In this document: positions 1 to 6,618 of the stretch, piece after piece
Position numbering within the stretch: position 1 is the first letter of the stretch
Layout of the letters: each line of letters opens with the position of its first letter
Origin: CAYJAD01 sp964371225
GTDB lineage: Bacteria > Desulfobacterota > Desulfovibrionia > Desulfovibrionales > Desulfovibrionaceae
Direction: 5' to 3'
DNA length: 14,906 nucleotides
Assembly: GCA_964371225.1 (NCBI GenBank)
Contig: CAYJNA010000062.1
Location: 1 to 14,906 of the forward strand
The notes under the pieces: generated by a model
The model's database searches: none
Seen by the model: the letters and a program-made list of their open reading frames with translations, nothing else
Told to the model about the DNA's origin: nothing
Program-made: the position numbers and the translations under genes

Positions 1-811
1 GAATTTGGTTACGTACAAAGTTCGTCATTTCCATGGATACGTCCACGTCAGAAATACGAGACTCAGAAGCAGCCATATTCTCAGACTGAATGGTCAAGTT
101 GTCAACAGTGGCTTCTAAGCGATTTTGCAAAGCACCAATATGGGCTCTGATCTTATCCTTAGAAACAATAGCATCGTTAATGGCCACAAGAGACTGCTGC
201 GCTTGTGCCTGTGTGGATAAGCTATAACCAGCATCTTGAACACTTTGGATACCAAGACCCAAAGCAGAAGCAGTACTATTACCAATACGCACATAGTAGT
301 AATCTTCAGCAGAGTCGTTCATGGAACCAAAGTGAACCTTGAGCTGACCTGTAGAAGTAAGACCGTTACCATTGTGTGTGCCAGAAAGAGTACCATCAAG
401 CAGCTTTACGCCGTTGAAGTCAGTAGCATTAGCGATACGTGTGATTTCAGAGGCAATGGCTTGATATTCAGACTCAATCATCAAACGTTGTGTTGAATCA
501 TAAGTACCGGTAGCAGCTTGCTCTGCCAGTTCCTTCATACGAATGAGCTGGGCGTCGATAACACCAAGAGCGCCGTCAGCTGTCTGCAATAAAGAGATAG
601 CGTCGTTGGCGTTTCTTACACCTTGGTTTAAGGCAGTAATATCAGCACGCATAAGTTCGCGAATGGCGAGACCTGCAGCGTCGTCTGCTGCGCCGTTAAT
701 GCGCAAGCCAGAAGACAAACGAGCAGTAGAGGTGCTTAAGTTGCCATAGTGGTTGTTTAAGGTGTTAGCAGAATTCAGGGCCATTGCGTTGTGATTAATT
801 GTAAGTCCCAT
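1..811 (-). CDS. flagellin (copy 1, partial; C-terminus beyond window edge)
   Basis: Flagellin, the subunit of the flagellar filament, exported by the flagellar type III system. Reading the minus strand from the ATG at 811-809 gives MGLTINHNAMALNSANTLNN and then the conserved D0/D1 helices, continuing open to the left edge. It aligns without any indel to the next flagellin at a constant offset of 1316 bp, so about 77 bases (25 codons plus stop) of the C-terminal D0 helix are outside the window. The protein is nearly the same as copy 2 (examples of differences: ADITAL for ADIAAL, EQAATG for EQGATG, a variable segment near 235-260), while many third codon positions differ. The start is set by a GGAGG (complement of 818-822) six bases upstream. 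Family assignment is certain; which of several flagellin genes it corresponds to is not. Confidence 0.95.
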   Translation of the reverse strand, partial: MGLTINHNAMALNSANTLNNHYGNLSTSTARLSSGLRINGAADDAAGLAIRELMRADITALNQGVRNANDAISLLQTADGALGVIDAQLIRMKELAEQAATGTYDSTQRLMIESEYQAIASEITRIANATDFNGVKLLDGTLSGTHNGNGLTSTGQLKVHFGSMNDSAEDYYYVRIGNSTASALGLGIQSVQDAGYSLSTQAQAQQSLVAINDAIVSKDKIRAHIGALQNRLEATVDNLTIQSENMAASESRISDVDVSMEMTNFVRNQI

Positions 812-876
812 AACATTCCTCCATGAATGTTTTGACAGCCTAGTGGAGCATACTGCGCGATTGCTTCCATGCAATC
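812..876 (-). promoter_or_regulatory. flagellin copy 1 leader with two GGA-loop hairpins (CsrA-type sites)
   Basis: On the minus strand the bases just before the start codon form AACATTC / GAATGTT (812-818 with 825-831) closing the hexaloop ATGGAG, so the Shine-Dalgarno sequence sits in the loop and stem. A second hairpin, GATTGC / GCAATC (859-864 with 871-876), closes the hexaloop ATGGAA and lies 48 nt upstream of the start. GGA in a hexaloop on a short stem is the known CsrA recognition shape, and a site over the Shine-Dalgarno plus an upstream site is the arrangement known for Bacillus hag. The pairing is visible directly; CsrA binding is inferred. Confidence 0.65.
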
Positions 877-1028
877 TTCCACCGACAGCGCTCTACGATA
901 TATCGTAAAGCAGTTACGTTATAAAATCATTTAGTACATACTGTACATAGCCTAATAAACACATGCAAACTTCTGGGCGTTTGCCTAGGGGGAAAAAGTT
1001 TCCGCACCTAGCTGTGTAGTATAATTTC

Positions 1029-1045
1029 AGCAAAATCTATACCAA
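1029..1045 (-). promoter_or_regulatory. sigma-54-like promoter for flagellin copy 1
   Basis: The minus strand reads TTGGTATAGATTTTGCT. GG and GC are 12 bp apart as required for the -24/-12 elements, and the sequence matches 14 of 17 bases of the equivalent element upstream of copy 2. The -24 half (TGGTAT) departs from the usual TGGCAC. It would give a leader of roughly 205 nt. Confidence 0.5.
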
Positions 1046-1198
1046 GGGAAAATTTTGCCCACTTATAGGTGATGCTTAAAAACGTGTTTCACACGCTGTT
1101 AAGAGTGTTTTTCAGTTTCGACTATATATCATATTGTTATACAGCGCATGGCCTTTATAACAACAAAATATGCAATTTTAAAAAATAGTCTGAGGATG

Positions 1199-1233
1199 TT
1201 CTCTGTGCCCCCGACATACGAGGACACAGAGAA
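1199..1233 (-). terminator. stable hairpin downstream of flagellin copy 2
   Basis: Fifteen bases at 1199-1213 pair with 1219-1233 around a five-base loop, allowing two G-T pairs. It lies six bases past the copy 2 stop codon, so it probably ends or protects that transcript. On the minus strand the T-run comes about 12 bases later instead of directly after the stem, so it is not a textbook intrinsic terminator. Confidence 0.55.
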
Positions 1234-1239
1234 AAAATA

Positions 1240-2127
1240 CTAACCGCCGATGAGGTTCATCGCCATACGGGGCATGGAGTTTGCCTGACCAAGCATGGCC
1301 ACAGCAGATTGGGTAAGAATTTGGTTACGTACAAAGTTCGTCATTTCCATGGATACGTCCACGTCAGAAATGCGAGACTCAGAGGCAGCCATATTCTCAG
1401 ACTGAATGGTGAGATTGTCCACAGTGGCTTCTAAGCGATTTTGCAAAGCACCAATATGCGCTCTGATTTTATCCTTAGAAACAATGGCATCATTGATAGC
1501 CACAAGAGATTCTTGCGCTTGCGCTTGTGTGGATAAGGTATGCCCTGCGTTTTGCACACTTTGCATACCAAGACCTAAAGCAGAAGCTGTACTATTACCA
1601 ATACGTACATAGTAATAATCTTCTGCGGAATCATTCATGGAACCAAAGTGAACCAAGAGTTGTCCTGTAGAAGTAAGACCATTACCATTATGTGTACCAG
1701 AAAGTGTACCGTCTAACAGTTTTACACCGTTAAAGTCAGTAGCGTTGGCAATACGAGTAATTTCAGAAGCAATAGCTTGGTATTCTGATTCAATCATAAG
1801 ACGCTGCGTAGAATCATACGTACCAGTAGCACCTTGCTCTGCCAATTCTTTCATACGAATGAGCTGCGCATCGATAACACCAAGAGCGCCGTCAGCTGTC
1901 TGCAGTAAAGAGATAGCATCATTGGCGTTTCTTACACCTTGATTTAAGGCGGCGATATCAGCACGCATAAGCTCACGAATGGCTAAGCCTGCCGCATCGT
2001 CTGCTGCGCCATTAATGCGCAAGCCAGATGATAAACGTGCGGTAGATGTGCTTAAATTGCCATAATGGTTATTTAAGGTGTTAGCAGAATTCAGGGCCAT
2101 TGCGTTGTGATTAATTGTAAGTCCCAT
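1240..2127 (-). CDS. flagellin (copy 2)
   Basis: Complete 295-residue flagellin. The N-terminal D0/D1 region contains RLSSGLRINGAADDAAGLAI and QTADGALGVID; the C-terminal helix ends QANSMPRMAMNLIGG. The central part (about residues 150-210) is short, so the outer D2/D3 domains are minimal, as in other Desulfovibrio-type flagellins. The segment IRMKELAEQ corresponds to the D1 region sensed by TLR5 in enterobacterial flagellins and keeps the R-x-x-EL pattern. The start chosen is the ATG at 2127-2125, preceded at six bases by GGAGG; an upstream in-frame ATG at 2190 would add 21 residues unlike any flagellin and would run through the regulatory leader. It is transcribed away from copy 3 and has its own sigma-54-like promoter and a stable hairpin at its end. 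Confidence 0.97.
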   Translation of the reverse strand: MGLTINHNAMALNSANTLNNHYGNLSTSTARLSSGLRINGAADDAAGLAIRELMRADIAALNQGVRNANDAISLLQTADGALGVIDAQLIRMKELAEQGATGTYDSTQRLMIESEYQAIASEITRIANATDFNGVKLLDGTLSGTHNGNGLTSTGQLLVHFGSMNDSAEDYYYVRIGNSTASALGLGMQSVQNAGHTLSTQAQAQESLVAINDAIVSKDKIRAHIGALQNRLEATVDNLTIQSENMAASESRISDVDVSMEMTNFVRNQILTQSAVAMLGQANSMPRMAMNLIGG

Positions 2128-2192
2128 AACATTCCTCCATGAATGTTTAGACAGCCTAGTGGAGCATAAAGCGCGATTGCGTCCTTGCAATC
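2128..2192 (-). promoter_or_regulatory. flagellin copy 2 leader with two GGA-loop hairpins (CsrA-type sites)
   Basis: Minus-strand hairpin AACATTC / GAATGTT (2128-2134 with 2141-2147) closes hexaloop ATGGAG over the Shine-Dalgarno. Hairpin GATTGC / GCAATC (2175-2180 with 2187-2192) closes hexaloop AAGGAC, 48 nt upstream of the start. Compared with copy 1 the stem is identical but the loop changes from ATGGAA to AAGGAC, keeping GGA at the same loop positions. The leader segment of about 80 bp is otherwise nearly the same as in copy 1. Confidence 0.65.
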
Positions 2193-2397
2193 TTCCACCG
2201 ACATACCCCTTGTGAGGGGGCTTATTAAGTAATAAACATACCTACTGTATGATGCCTGTACCAATGATGAGCAAGCTATGCCTTAGACAATGCTTTTCAA
2301 ATAGGGGAAAGAAGCATATTTGTCTTTTCCTCATTGCAGGCATGCAAGATTCTTGCACTAGGCAAAATTTGCCGCCTTACCCATCATATAAAATTGC

Positions 2398-2414
2398 AGC
2401 AAAATACATGCCAA
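2398..2414 (-). promoter_or_regulatory. sigma-54-like promoter for flagellin copy 2
   Basis: The minus strand reads TTGGCATGTATTTTGCT, close to the sigma-54 consensus TGGCACG-N4-TTGC, with GG and GC spaced 12 bp. Transcription would start near 2387 and give a leader of about 260 nt containing the hairpins next to the start codon. Sigma-54 control of flagellar genes is common in polarly flagellated proteobacteria; use of this site is inferred. Confidence 0.6.
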
Positions 2415-2455
2415 AATTCAAATAATTATACATAGATATATTTTTTACCCAGACC

Positions 2456-2482
2456 TAAAGTTTCTCCTTTTTCTGCCGATAA
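2456..2482 (+). promoter_or_regulatory. consensus sigma-28 promoter on the plus strand, opposite to the flagellin genes
   Basis: The plus strand has TAAA (2456-2459), a 15-bp spacer, and GCCGATAA (2475-2482), an exact match to the sigma-28 (FliA) consensus. It points away from flagellin copy 2 and towards the 3' end of copy 3. Only about ten bases after the -10 element the terminator hairpin 2493-2519 begins, so the predicted transcript is only some 30-40 nt unless it reads through antisense to copy 3. Confidence 0.6.
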
Positions 2483-2492
2483 ACAAAAAAAT

Positions 2493-2519
2493 AAGGGAGC
2501 CTTGTAACAAAGCTCCCTT
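2493..2519. terminator. bidirectional intrinsic terminator after flagellin copy 3
   Basis: AAGGGAGC (2493-2500) pairs with GCTCCCTT (2512-2519) around an 11-base loop. T-rich tracts follow the stem on both strands. It lies 37 bases past the copy 3 stop and also faces the plus-strand sigma-28 promoter at 2456-2482. Confidence 0.85.
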
Positions 2520-2556
2520 TTTCTTTTCTCACCTAATATGGATACGTGTAAATGAA

Positions 2557-3447
2557 CTATCCACCAATAAGGTTCAACGCCATGCGTGGCATGGAGTTCG
2601 CTTGACCAAGCATGGCCACAGCAGACTGTGTAAGAATTTGATTACGCACAAAAGTCGTCATTTCAGCGGCTACGTCAGCATCAGAAATACGTGACTCTGC
2701 AGCTTGTACGTTTTCAGACTGAATGGTTAAATTCTGCACAGTGGCTTCCAAACGATTTTGCATAGCACCAAGATTAGCTCTGATTTTATCCTTAGAGACG
2801 ATAGCATTGGTAATGCCTTCCAAAGCTTTTTGTGCTTGTGCTTGTGTAGATACGCTAAAGCCCGCACTAGTCGATGTTGCAGTGCTACCAATACCCAAAG
2901 CCGAAGCTGTACTTGAGCCAATGGTAACATCGTAATAATCTTCTGTGGAGTCATTAGCTGTTCCAAAATGCACGCGAATGGCGCCGGTAGCTTGTAGACC
3001 ATTACCATTGTGTGTGCCAGAAAGAGAACCATCTAAAAGCTTTACGCCGTTAAAATCAGTAGCATTGGCAATACGTGTGATTTCTGACGCAATGGCTTGA
3101 TATTCGGACTCAATCATCAAACGCTGTGTAGAGTCATAAGTACCCGTGGCGGCTTGCTCTGTTAATTCCTTCATACGAATGAGCTGCGCGTCAATAACGC
3201 CAAGGGCGCCGTCAGCTGTTTGTAAGAGGGAAATGGCATCGTTAGCATTACGTACACCTTGATTTAAAGCTGCAACGTCGGCACGCATAAGTTCGCGAAT
3301 GGCAAGACCAGCCGCGTCATCAGAGGCACCGTTTACACGAAGACCAGAAGAAAGGCGCTCAATCGAGGTTTGCAAGTTCCCATAATGGGTACCTAGATTG
3401 TTCTGCGCCGTTGTCGCCATTGGATTACTATTAATATACATTCCCAT
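2557..3447 (-). CDS. flagellin (copy 3)
   Basis: Complete 296-residue flagellin, more diverged than the other two. The N-terminus is MGMYINSNPMATTAQNNLGT, followed by conserved D1 text (RLSSGLRVNGASDDAAGLAI, QTADGALGVID) and the C-terminal ending QANSMPRMALNLIGG. Differences from copies 1 and 2 are concentrated in the first 30 residues and in the central segment around residues 175-205. The start is the ATG at 3447-3445 with GGAGG upstream; an in-frame ATG at 3537 would add 30 non-flagellin residues across the leader. It has a sigma-28 promoter whereas copies 1 and 2 have sigma-54-like ones, so the filament probably has subunits expressed at different stages. It is the furthest upstream of the three. 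Confidence 0.97.
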   Translation of the reverse strand: MGMYINSNPMATTAQNNLGTHYGNLQTSIERLSSGLRVNGASDDAAGLAIRELMRADVAALNQGVRNANDAISLLQTADGALGVIDAQLIRMKELTEQAATGTYDSTQRLMIESEYQAIASEITRIANATDFNGVKLLDGSLSGTHNGNGLQATGAIRVHFGTANDSTEDYYDVTIGSSTASALGIGSTATSTSAGFSVSTQAQAQKALEGITNAIVSKDKIRANLGAMQNRLEATVQNLTIQSENVQAAESRISDADVAAEMTTFVRNQILTQSAVAMLGQANSMPRMALNLIGG

Positions 3448-3507
3448 AACATTCCTCCTTGAATGCAGAGTGGAGATTTGGCGTATCTGTCCTTTCATCC
3501 TTGAAAG
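3448..3507 (-). promoter_or_regulatory. flagellin copy 3 leader with two GGA-loop hairpins (CsrA-type sites)
   Basis: Minus-strand hairpin CATTC / GAATG (3450-3454 with 3461-3465) closes hexaloop AAGGAG over the Shine-Dalgarno. Hairpin CTTTC / GAAAG (3492-3496 with 3503-3507) closes hexaloop AAGGAT, 45 nt upstream of the start. The upstream stem is entirely different in sequence from that in copies 1 and 2 (GATTGC / GCAATC), yet the stem and the GGA hexaloop are kept. CAAGGATG also closely fits the CsrA consensus. Confidence 0.65.
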
Positions 3508-3527
3508 TTTCATCGCCTTACACTCCC

Positions 3528-3554
3528 CTATCGGCAAATTTTGCCTACCCTTTA
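3528..3554 (-). promoter_or_regulatory. sigma-28 promoter for flagellin copy 3
   Basis: The minus strand reads TAAA (3554-3551), a 15-bp spacer, then GCCGATAG (3535-3528), one base away from the sigma-28 consensus GCCGATAA. The transcript would start near 3521, giving a leader of about 75 nt that includes both GGA hairpins. A GGCAAATTTTGCC near-palindrome (3533-3545) overlaps the -10 element and spacer. Confidence 0.8.
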
Positions 3555-3882
3555 GGTTACTAGGAAAATTTTTCCTACTTTTTATTTTACGCTATAAGCT
3601 TGCATACCTACACACAGTCATGTATTTTCCCAGCATGCCATGTAGGAAAAAAGTTCCACATTCTTTACCTTGCAGCCTTTAAAAAAAAATTTGGTATTTA
3701 TTGTAAAAAACGCTAAAAAGCAGAACGCAAACACAAAAACTATAAGACCTAGGCTTCGTCACTAACATTTGTGTAAAAAACTATGAACGTATTCCCTTAT
3801 GGGCAATTTTTCAGACTTTTACCTTTGCACAAAAAGAGAATAAGCAAAGAAGTCTTTCTCCTTTTTGTGAAAAGTTACAAAC

Positions 3883-3911
3883 TTGAATACCTATGCACAG
3901 GTTTTTATTTT
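3883..3911 (+). promoter_or_regulatory. possible sigma-70 promoter for the panB operon
   Basis: TTGAAT (3883-3888), a 17-bp spacer and TATTTT (3906-3911) lie about 30 bp before panB. The match is only fair and the region is AT-rich, so chance is a real alternative. Confidence 0.35.
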
Positions 3912-3941
3912 TAGTGTTGACTCTTTTAAAAGGAAAATTCT

Positions 3942-4820
3942 ATGTCTACCCCCTCCAAGCAAGGCTCTCTTTCAAGCTTAGATATTCGCCAGTACAAAGG
4001 CCAAAAAAAAATCGTTATGCTCACAACATACGATTACCCTTCTGCCATCATTGCCGATGAAGCCGGAGTGGACATCCTTCTGGTTGGCGATTCTCTCGGC
4101 ATGGTGGTGCTAGGCCAAGATGATACCCTTAGCGTGAGTATGGATATAATGGTACACCATTGCCGTGCGGTAACTTTGGCACAAAAACGTGCAGGAGCGC
4201 GCGCCTTGGTTGTATGCGACATGCCTTTTTTAAGCTATGAAGAAGGTGTAGGTAGTGCTTTGCGTCATGCCGGTAGACTTATGGCTGAAGGGGGTGCGCG
4301 CGCTGTAAAATTAGAAGGTTCTTTTGCCATTCTCCCACAAATACGTGCTTTGGTAACAGCAGGTATTCCCGTCATGGGACATATTGGCCTTACCCCTCAG
4401 CGCGTTTCCACCCTGGGGGGATATAAAGTACAAGGGCGCACTGCCGCCACGGCTTTACAGCTTATAAAAGAAGCCAAAGCTTTAGAAGAAGCCGGTTGCT
4501 TTTGTATCGTGCTTGAATGTATTCCCCATGAAGTGGCCTCTCTCATCAGCCAAAAACTGCATATCCCCACCATTGGCATTGGCGCCGGCAAAAATTGTGA
4601 CGGTCAAGTACTTGTGTTCCACGACCTACTGGGTATAAATACAAAACACACACCTAAATTTGTAAAAAAATATGCCAATCTTGCACAAGACATGCGCCAA
4701 GCCATACAAAACTACGCTCATGACGTACAACAAGAAAATTTTCCACAACAAGAGCACACTTTCTCCTTATCAGAAAAAGAACTTGCGCTGCTACAACAGA
4801 CTTTAGAGGATTTAGAGTAA
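3942..4820 (+). CDS. panB: 3-methyl-2-oxobutanoate hydroxymethyltransferase
   Basis: Transfers a hydroxymethyl group from 5,10-methylenetetrahydrofolate to alpha-ketoisovalerate to give ketopantoate, the first step of pantothenate (coenzyme A) synthesis, in the cytosol. The 292-residue protein has the TIM-barrel signatures of the family: MLTTYDYPSAIIADEAGVD (26-44), LLVGDSLGMV (46-55) with D50, VCDMPF with D93 (metal ligands), AVKLEG with K123, the LECIP segment with E192 (catalytic glutamate) and IPTIGIGAG (208-216). It is longer than the E. coli enzyme (264) because of an N-terminal extension and a C-terminal tail of about 30 residues rich in Q and E. AAGGA lies seven bases before the ATG. 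The next gene begins immediately after the stop codon, so the two are very likely co-transcribed. Confidence 0.97.
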   Translation: MSTPSKQGSLSSLDIRQYKGQKKIVMLTTYDYPSAIIADEAGVDILLVGDSLGMVVLGQDDTLSVSMDIMVHHCRAVTLAQKRAGARALVVCDMPFLSYEEGVGSALRHAGRLMAEGGARAVKLEGSFAILPQIRALVTAGIPVMGHIGLTPQRVSTLGGYKVQGRTAATALQLIKEAKALEEAGCFCIVLECIPHEVASLISQKLHIPTIGIGAGKNCDGQVLVFHDLLGINTKHTPKFVKKYANLAQDMRQAIQNYAHDVQQENFPQQEHTFSLSEKELALLQQTLEDLE

Positions 4821-5714
4821 ATGTTTCGTTCTTCAGTGCCACGCGTGGCAGCCATACACGATTTATCCGGCTTTGGGCGCACTTCACTTACAGTGGTCAT
4901 ACCCATCCTTTCCACCATGGGTATTCAAGTCTGCCCCATGCCCACAGCGGTACTTTCCACGCATACCACAGAATTTACCGATTTTTCTTTTTGCGATCTT
5001 GCACCGCAAATGCAACATTTTTTAGATCATTGGCGCGCTCTTAATCTCTCCTTTGACGCCATTTATTCTGGATTTCTAGGCTCTCCAGAACAGATGGAGG
5101 TGGTGGAAGACACCATTAGCCATTGTAAAAGGCGTCATGGTTTTGCATTGGTTGACCCTGTTTTGGGCGACAATGGTAAATTAGACCCCACCATGACACC
5201 AGAAATGGTGGCACGCATGCGTTATCTTATTTCTCATGCCGATTGTATTACGCCCAATCACTCAGAAGCGTGTTGGTTGTTGGATATACCCTATACACCA
5301 CGCATGACCATTGCCGAGGCCAAAGAAAGGCTTATACGCCTTACCGATATGGGGCCCAAGGTGGCCATTATCACATCTGCCCCCATAAGTCTGCAACAAG
5401 AGACGTGCTCCGCCGTGGCTTACGACGCCACGCAAAATCGCTTCTGGCGTGTGGACTGCCCTTACATACCGGCCTTTTACCCCGGAACAGGTGACTGTTT
5501 TGCCTCCGTAGTCACGGGCGCTCTTTTACAAGGAGATTCGGTGCCGGTGGCCATGGATAGAGCTGTTCAATTTGTCACCATGGGCATACGTGCTACTTTT
5601 GGCCATGCAGAGCCCAATCGCTATGGCATCTTGCTAGAGCGTGTTTTAGACTCTTTACGCGCCCCTGTTACCGCAGCCCAATATCAACTTTTAGAAGACA
5701 CTTACTCATGCTAA
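4821..5714 (+). CDS. pdxY: pyridoxal/pyridoxamine kinase (PdxY-type, ribokinase-like fold)
   Basis: ATP-dependent phosphorylation of B6 vitamers in the salvage route to pyridoxal 5'-phosphate. The 297-residue protein opens with RVAAIHDLSGFGR (8-20) and PTAVLSTHT (41-49), typical of the PdxY/PdxK branch, and has FDAIYSGFLGS (78-88), VDPVLGD (111-117) and the anion-hole motif PGTGDCF (221-227) with the probable catalytic base D225. The ATG follows the panB stop directly (TAA then ATG), and the end overlaps murI by seven bases, so translation is probably coupled. The related HMP kinase ThiD is a less likely alternative because the N-terminal motifs fit PdxY better. PLP made here is the cofactor of the aminotransferase two genes downstream. 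Confidence 0.88.
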   Translation: MFRSSVPRVAAIHDLSGFGRTSLTVVIPILSTMGIQVCPMPTAVLSTHTTEFTDFSFCDLAPQMQHFLDHWRALNLSFDAIYSGFLGSPEQMEVVEDTISHCKRRHGFALVDPVLGDNGKLDPTMTPEMVARMRYLISHADCITPNHSEACWLLDIPYTPRMTIAEAKERLIRLTDMGPKVAIITSAPISLQQETCSAVAYDATQNRFWRVDCPYIPAFYPGTGDCFASVVTGALLQGDSVPVAMDRAVQFVTMGIRATFGHAEPNRYGILLERVLDSLRAPVTAAQYQLLEDTYSC

Positions 5715-6562
5715 ACACCAAGACACTACCCATAGGCATTTTTGACTCCGGCGTGGGAGGTTTAACCGTTTTACGCGCCATTCACGAAGCTCTTCCGCAA
5801 GAAGATTTACTCTATTTAGGTGACACAGCACGCCTACCTTATGGCACTAAAAGCACTGAAACCGTCACTTCTTATGCCCTGCAAGCGGCGGCAAAACTTG
5901 TGGAACGCGGTATTAAAATGCTGGTTATTGCTTGTAATACCGCCACGGCGGCGGCACTTCCGGCATTGCGCGAAGCTTTTGCCCCGCTCCCCGTAGTAGG
6001 TGTTATAGAACCCGGAGCAAAGGCGGCTGTGGCAACCACACGTAATGGACATATTGCTGTCATTGCCACCGAAGGCACCATTCGCGGCTTAGCCTACCAC
6101 AAAGCCATAGCTGAATTGCGCCAAGATGCGCGCATTACCGGTCAGGCTTGTACCCTTTTTGTACACCTTGCCGAAGAGGGATGGATGGATGACCCCATTG
6201 TGGAAAGTGTGGCGCGCCGTTACCTTGAAGATATTTTTCACGAGAGCGCACATAATGAATGTTCTCAAGAAGAACGCCCCGATACATTATTGCTGGGCTG
6301 TACGCATTTCCCCCCTTTGCGGCAAGCCTTGGCGCGTGTAGTAGGACAAGATGTTCATCTTGTGGATTCTGCCGCCACCACAGCGCAAGCTGTACGTGAA
6401 AATTTACAAACCTTACAGCTATTGCACCCTGCTCGCGCCTCACAAGTTCAAGGGCATTGCCATTTCATGACCACAGATGATACTGAACGTTTCGCACGAG
6501 TAGGTTCTCTTTTTTTAGGGAAAAATTTGCAAAAAAATTGTGTTGAGCATATGGACTTATAA
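5708..6562 (+). CDS. murI: glutamate racemase
   Basis: Interconverts L- and D-glutamate to supply D-Glu for peptidoglycan, without a cofactor. The 284-residue protein has the N-terminal signature GIFDSGVGGLTVL (10-22, D13 and S14), LYLGDTARLPYGTKS (35-49), the first catalytic cysteine C76 in IACNTAT (74-80) and the second, C198, in LLLGCTHFP (194-202). Length and both cysteines are normal for the family. The ATG lies inside the last codons of the pyridoxal kinase gene (seven-base overlap), so there is no independent leader. A short charged insertion at about 180-190 is the only unusual feature. Confidence 0.97.
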   Translation: MLNTKTLPIGIFDSGVGGLTVLRAIHEALPQEDLLYLGDTARLPYGTKSTETVTSYALQAAAKLVERGIKMLVIACNTATAAALPALREAFAPLPVVGVIEPGAKAAVATTRNGHIAVIATEGTIRGLAYHKAIAELRQDARITGQACTLFVHLAEEGWMDDPIVESVARRYLEDIFHESAHNECSQEERPDTLLLGCTHFPPLRQALARVVGQDVHLVDSAATTAQAVRENLQTLQLLHPARASQVQGHCHFMTTDDTERFARVGSLFLGKNLQKNCVEHMDL

Positions 6563-6618
6563 ATGCTTTTCAGTATACAGTATATCTCGTATTGCATTTC
6601 TTAAAGGACGTACGTACC

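Larger units (their letters stand above)
812..1239. other. intergenic region between flagellin copies 1 and 2
   Basis: This 428-bp gap has no supported gene. It holds the copy 1 leader, a perfect 14-bp palindrome TACGATATATCGTA (894-907), two GG-A/T-CC near-palindromes (991-1003 and 1046-1060), a sigma-54-like promoter (1029-1045) and the hairpin after copy 2 (1199-1233). Confidence 0.7.
2128..2556. other. intergenic region between flagellin copies 2 and 3
   Basis: This 429-bp gap has no supported gene. It contains the copy 2 leader, a small GC-rich hairpin (about 2205-2220), the near-palindrome GGCAAAATTTGCC at 2361-2373, a TGCAAG-ATT-CTTGCA dyad near 2343-2357, the sigma-54-like promoter of copy 2, a plus-strand sigma-28 promoter and the bidirectional terminator after copy 3. 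Confidence 0.7.
3448..3941. other. divergent intergenic region between flagellin copy 3 and panB
   Basis: This 494-bp AT-rich gap contains the copy 3 leader and promoter and two GG-A/T-CC near-palindromes (3533-3545 and AGGAAAATTTTTCCT at 3562-3576). On the panB side there is an imperfect hairpin (3830-3840 with 3856-3867) and a possible sigma-70 promoter for panB. A 94-codon open frame across it has no ribosome binding site or recognisable protein, and I do not call it. Confidence 0.7.

Noticed and set aside
1406..1942. Plus-strand open frames inside the flagellin genes
   Set aside because: They recur in each flagellin copy as antisense shadows of the conserved coding sequence and have no ribosome binding sites.
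3398..3682. 94-codon open frame across the flagellin copy 3 start and promoter region
   Set aside because: It overlaps the flagellin start, leader and sigma-28 promoter on the other strand, and the AT-rich product looks random.
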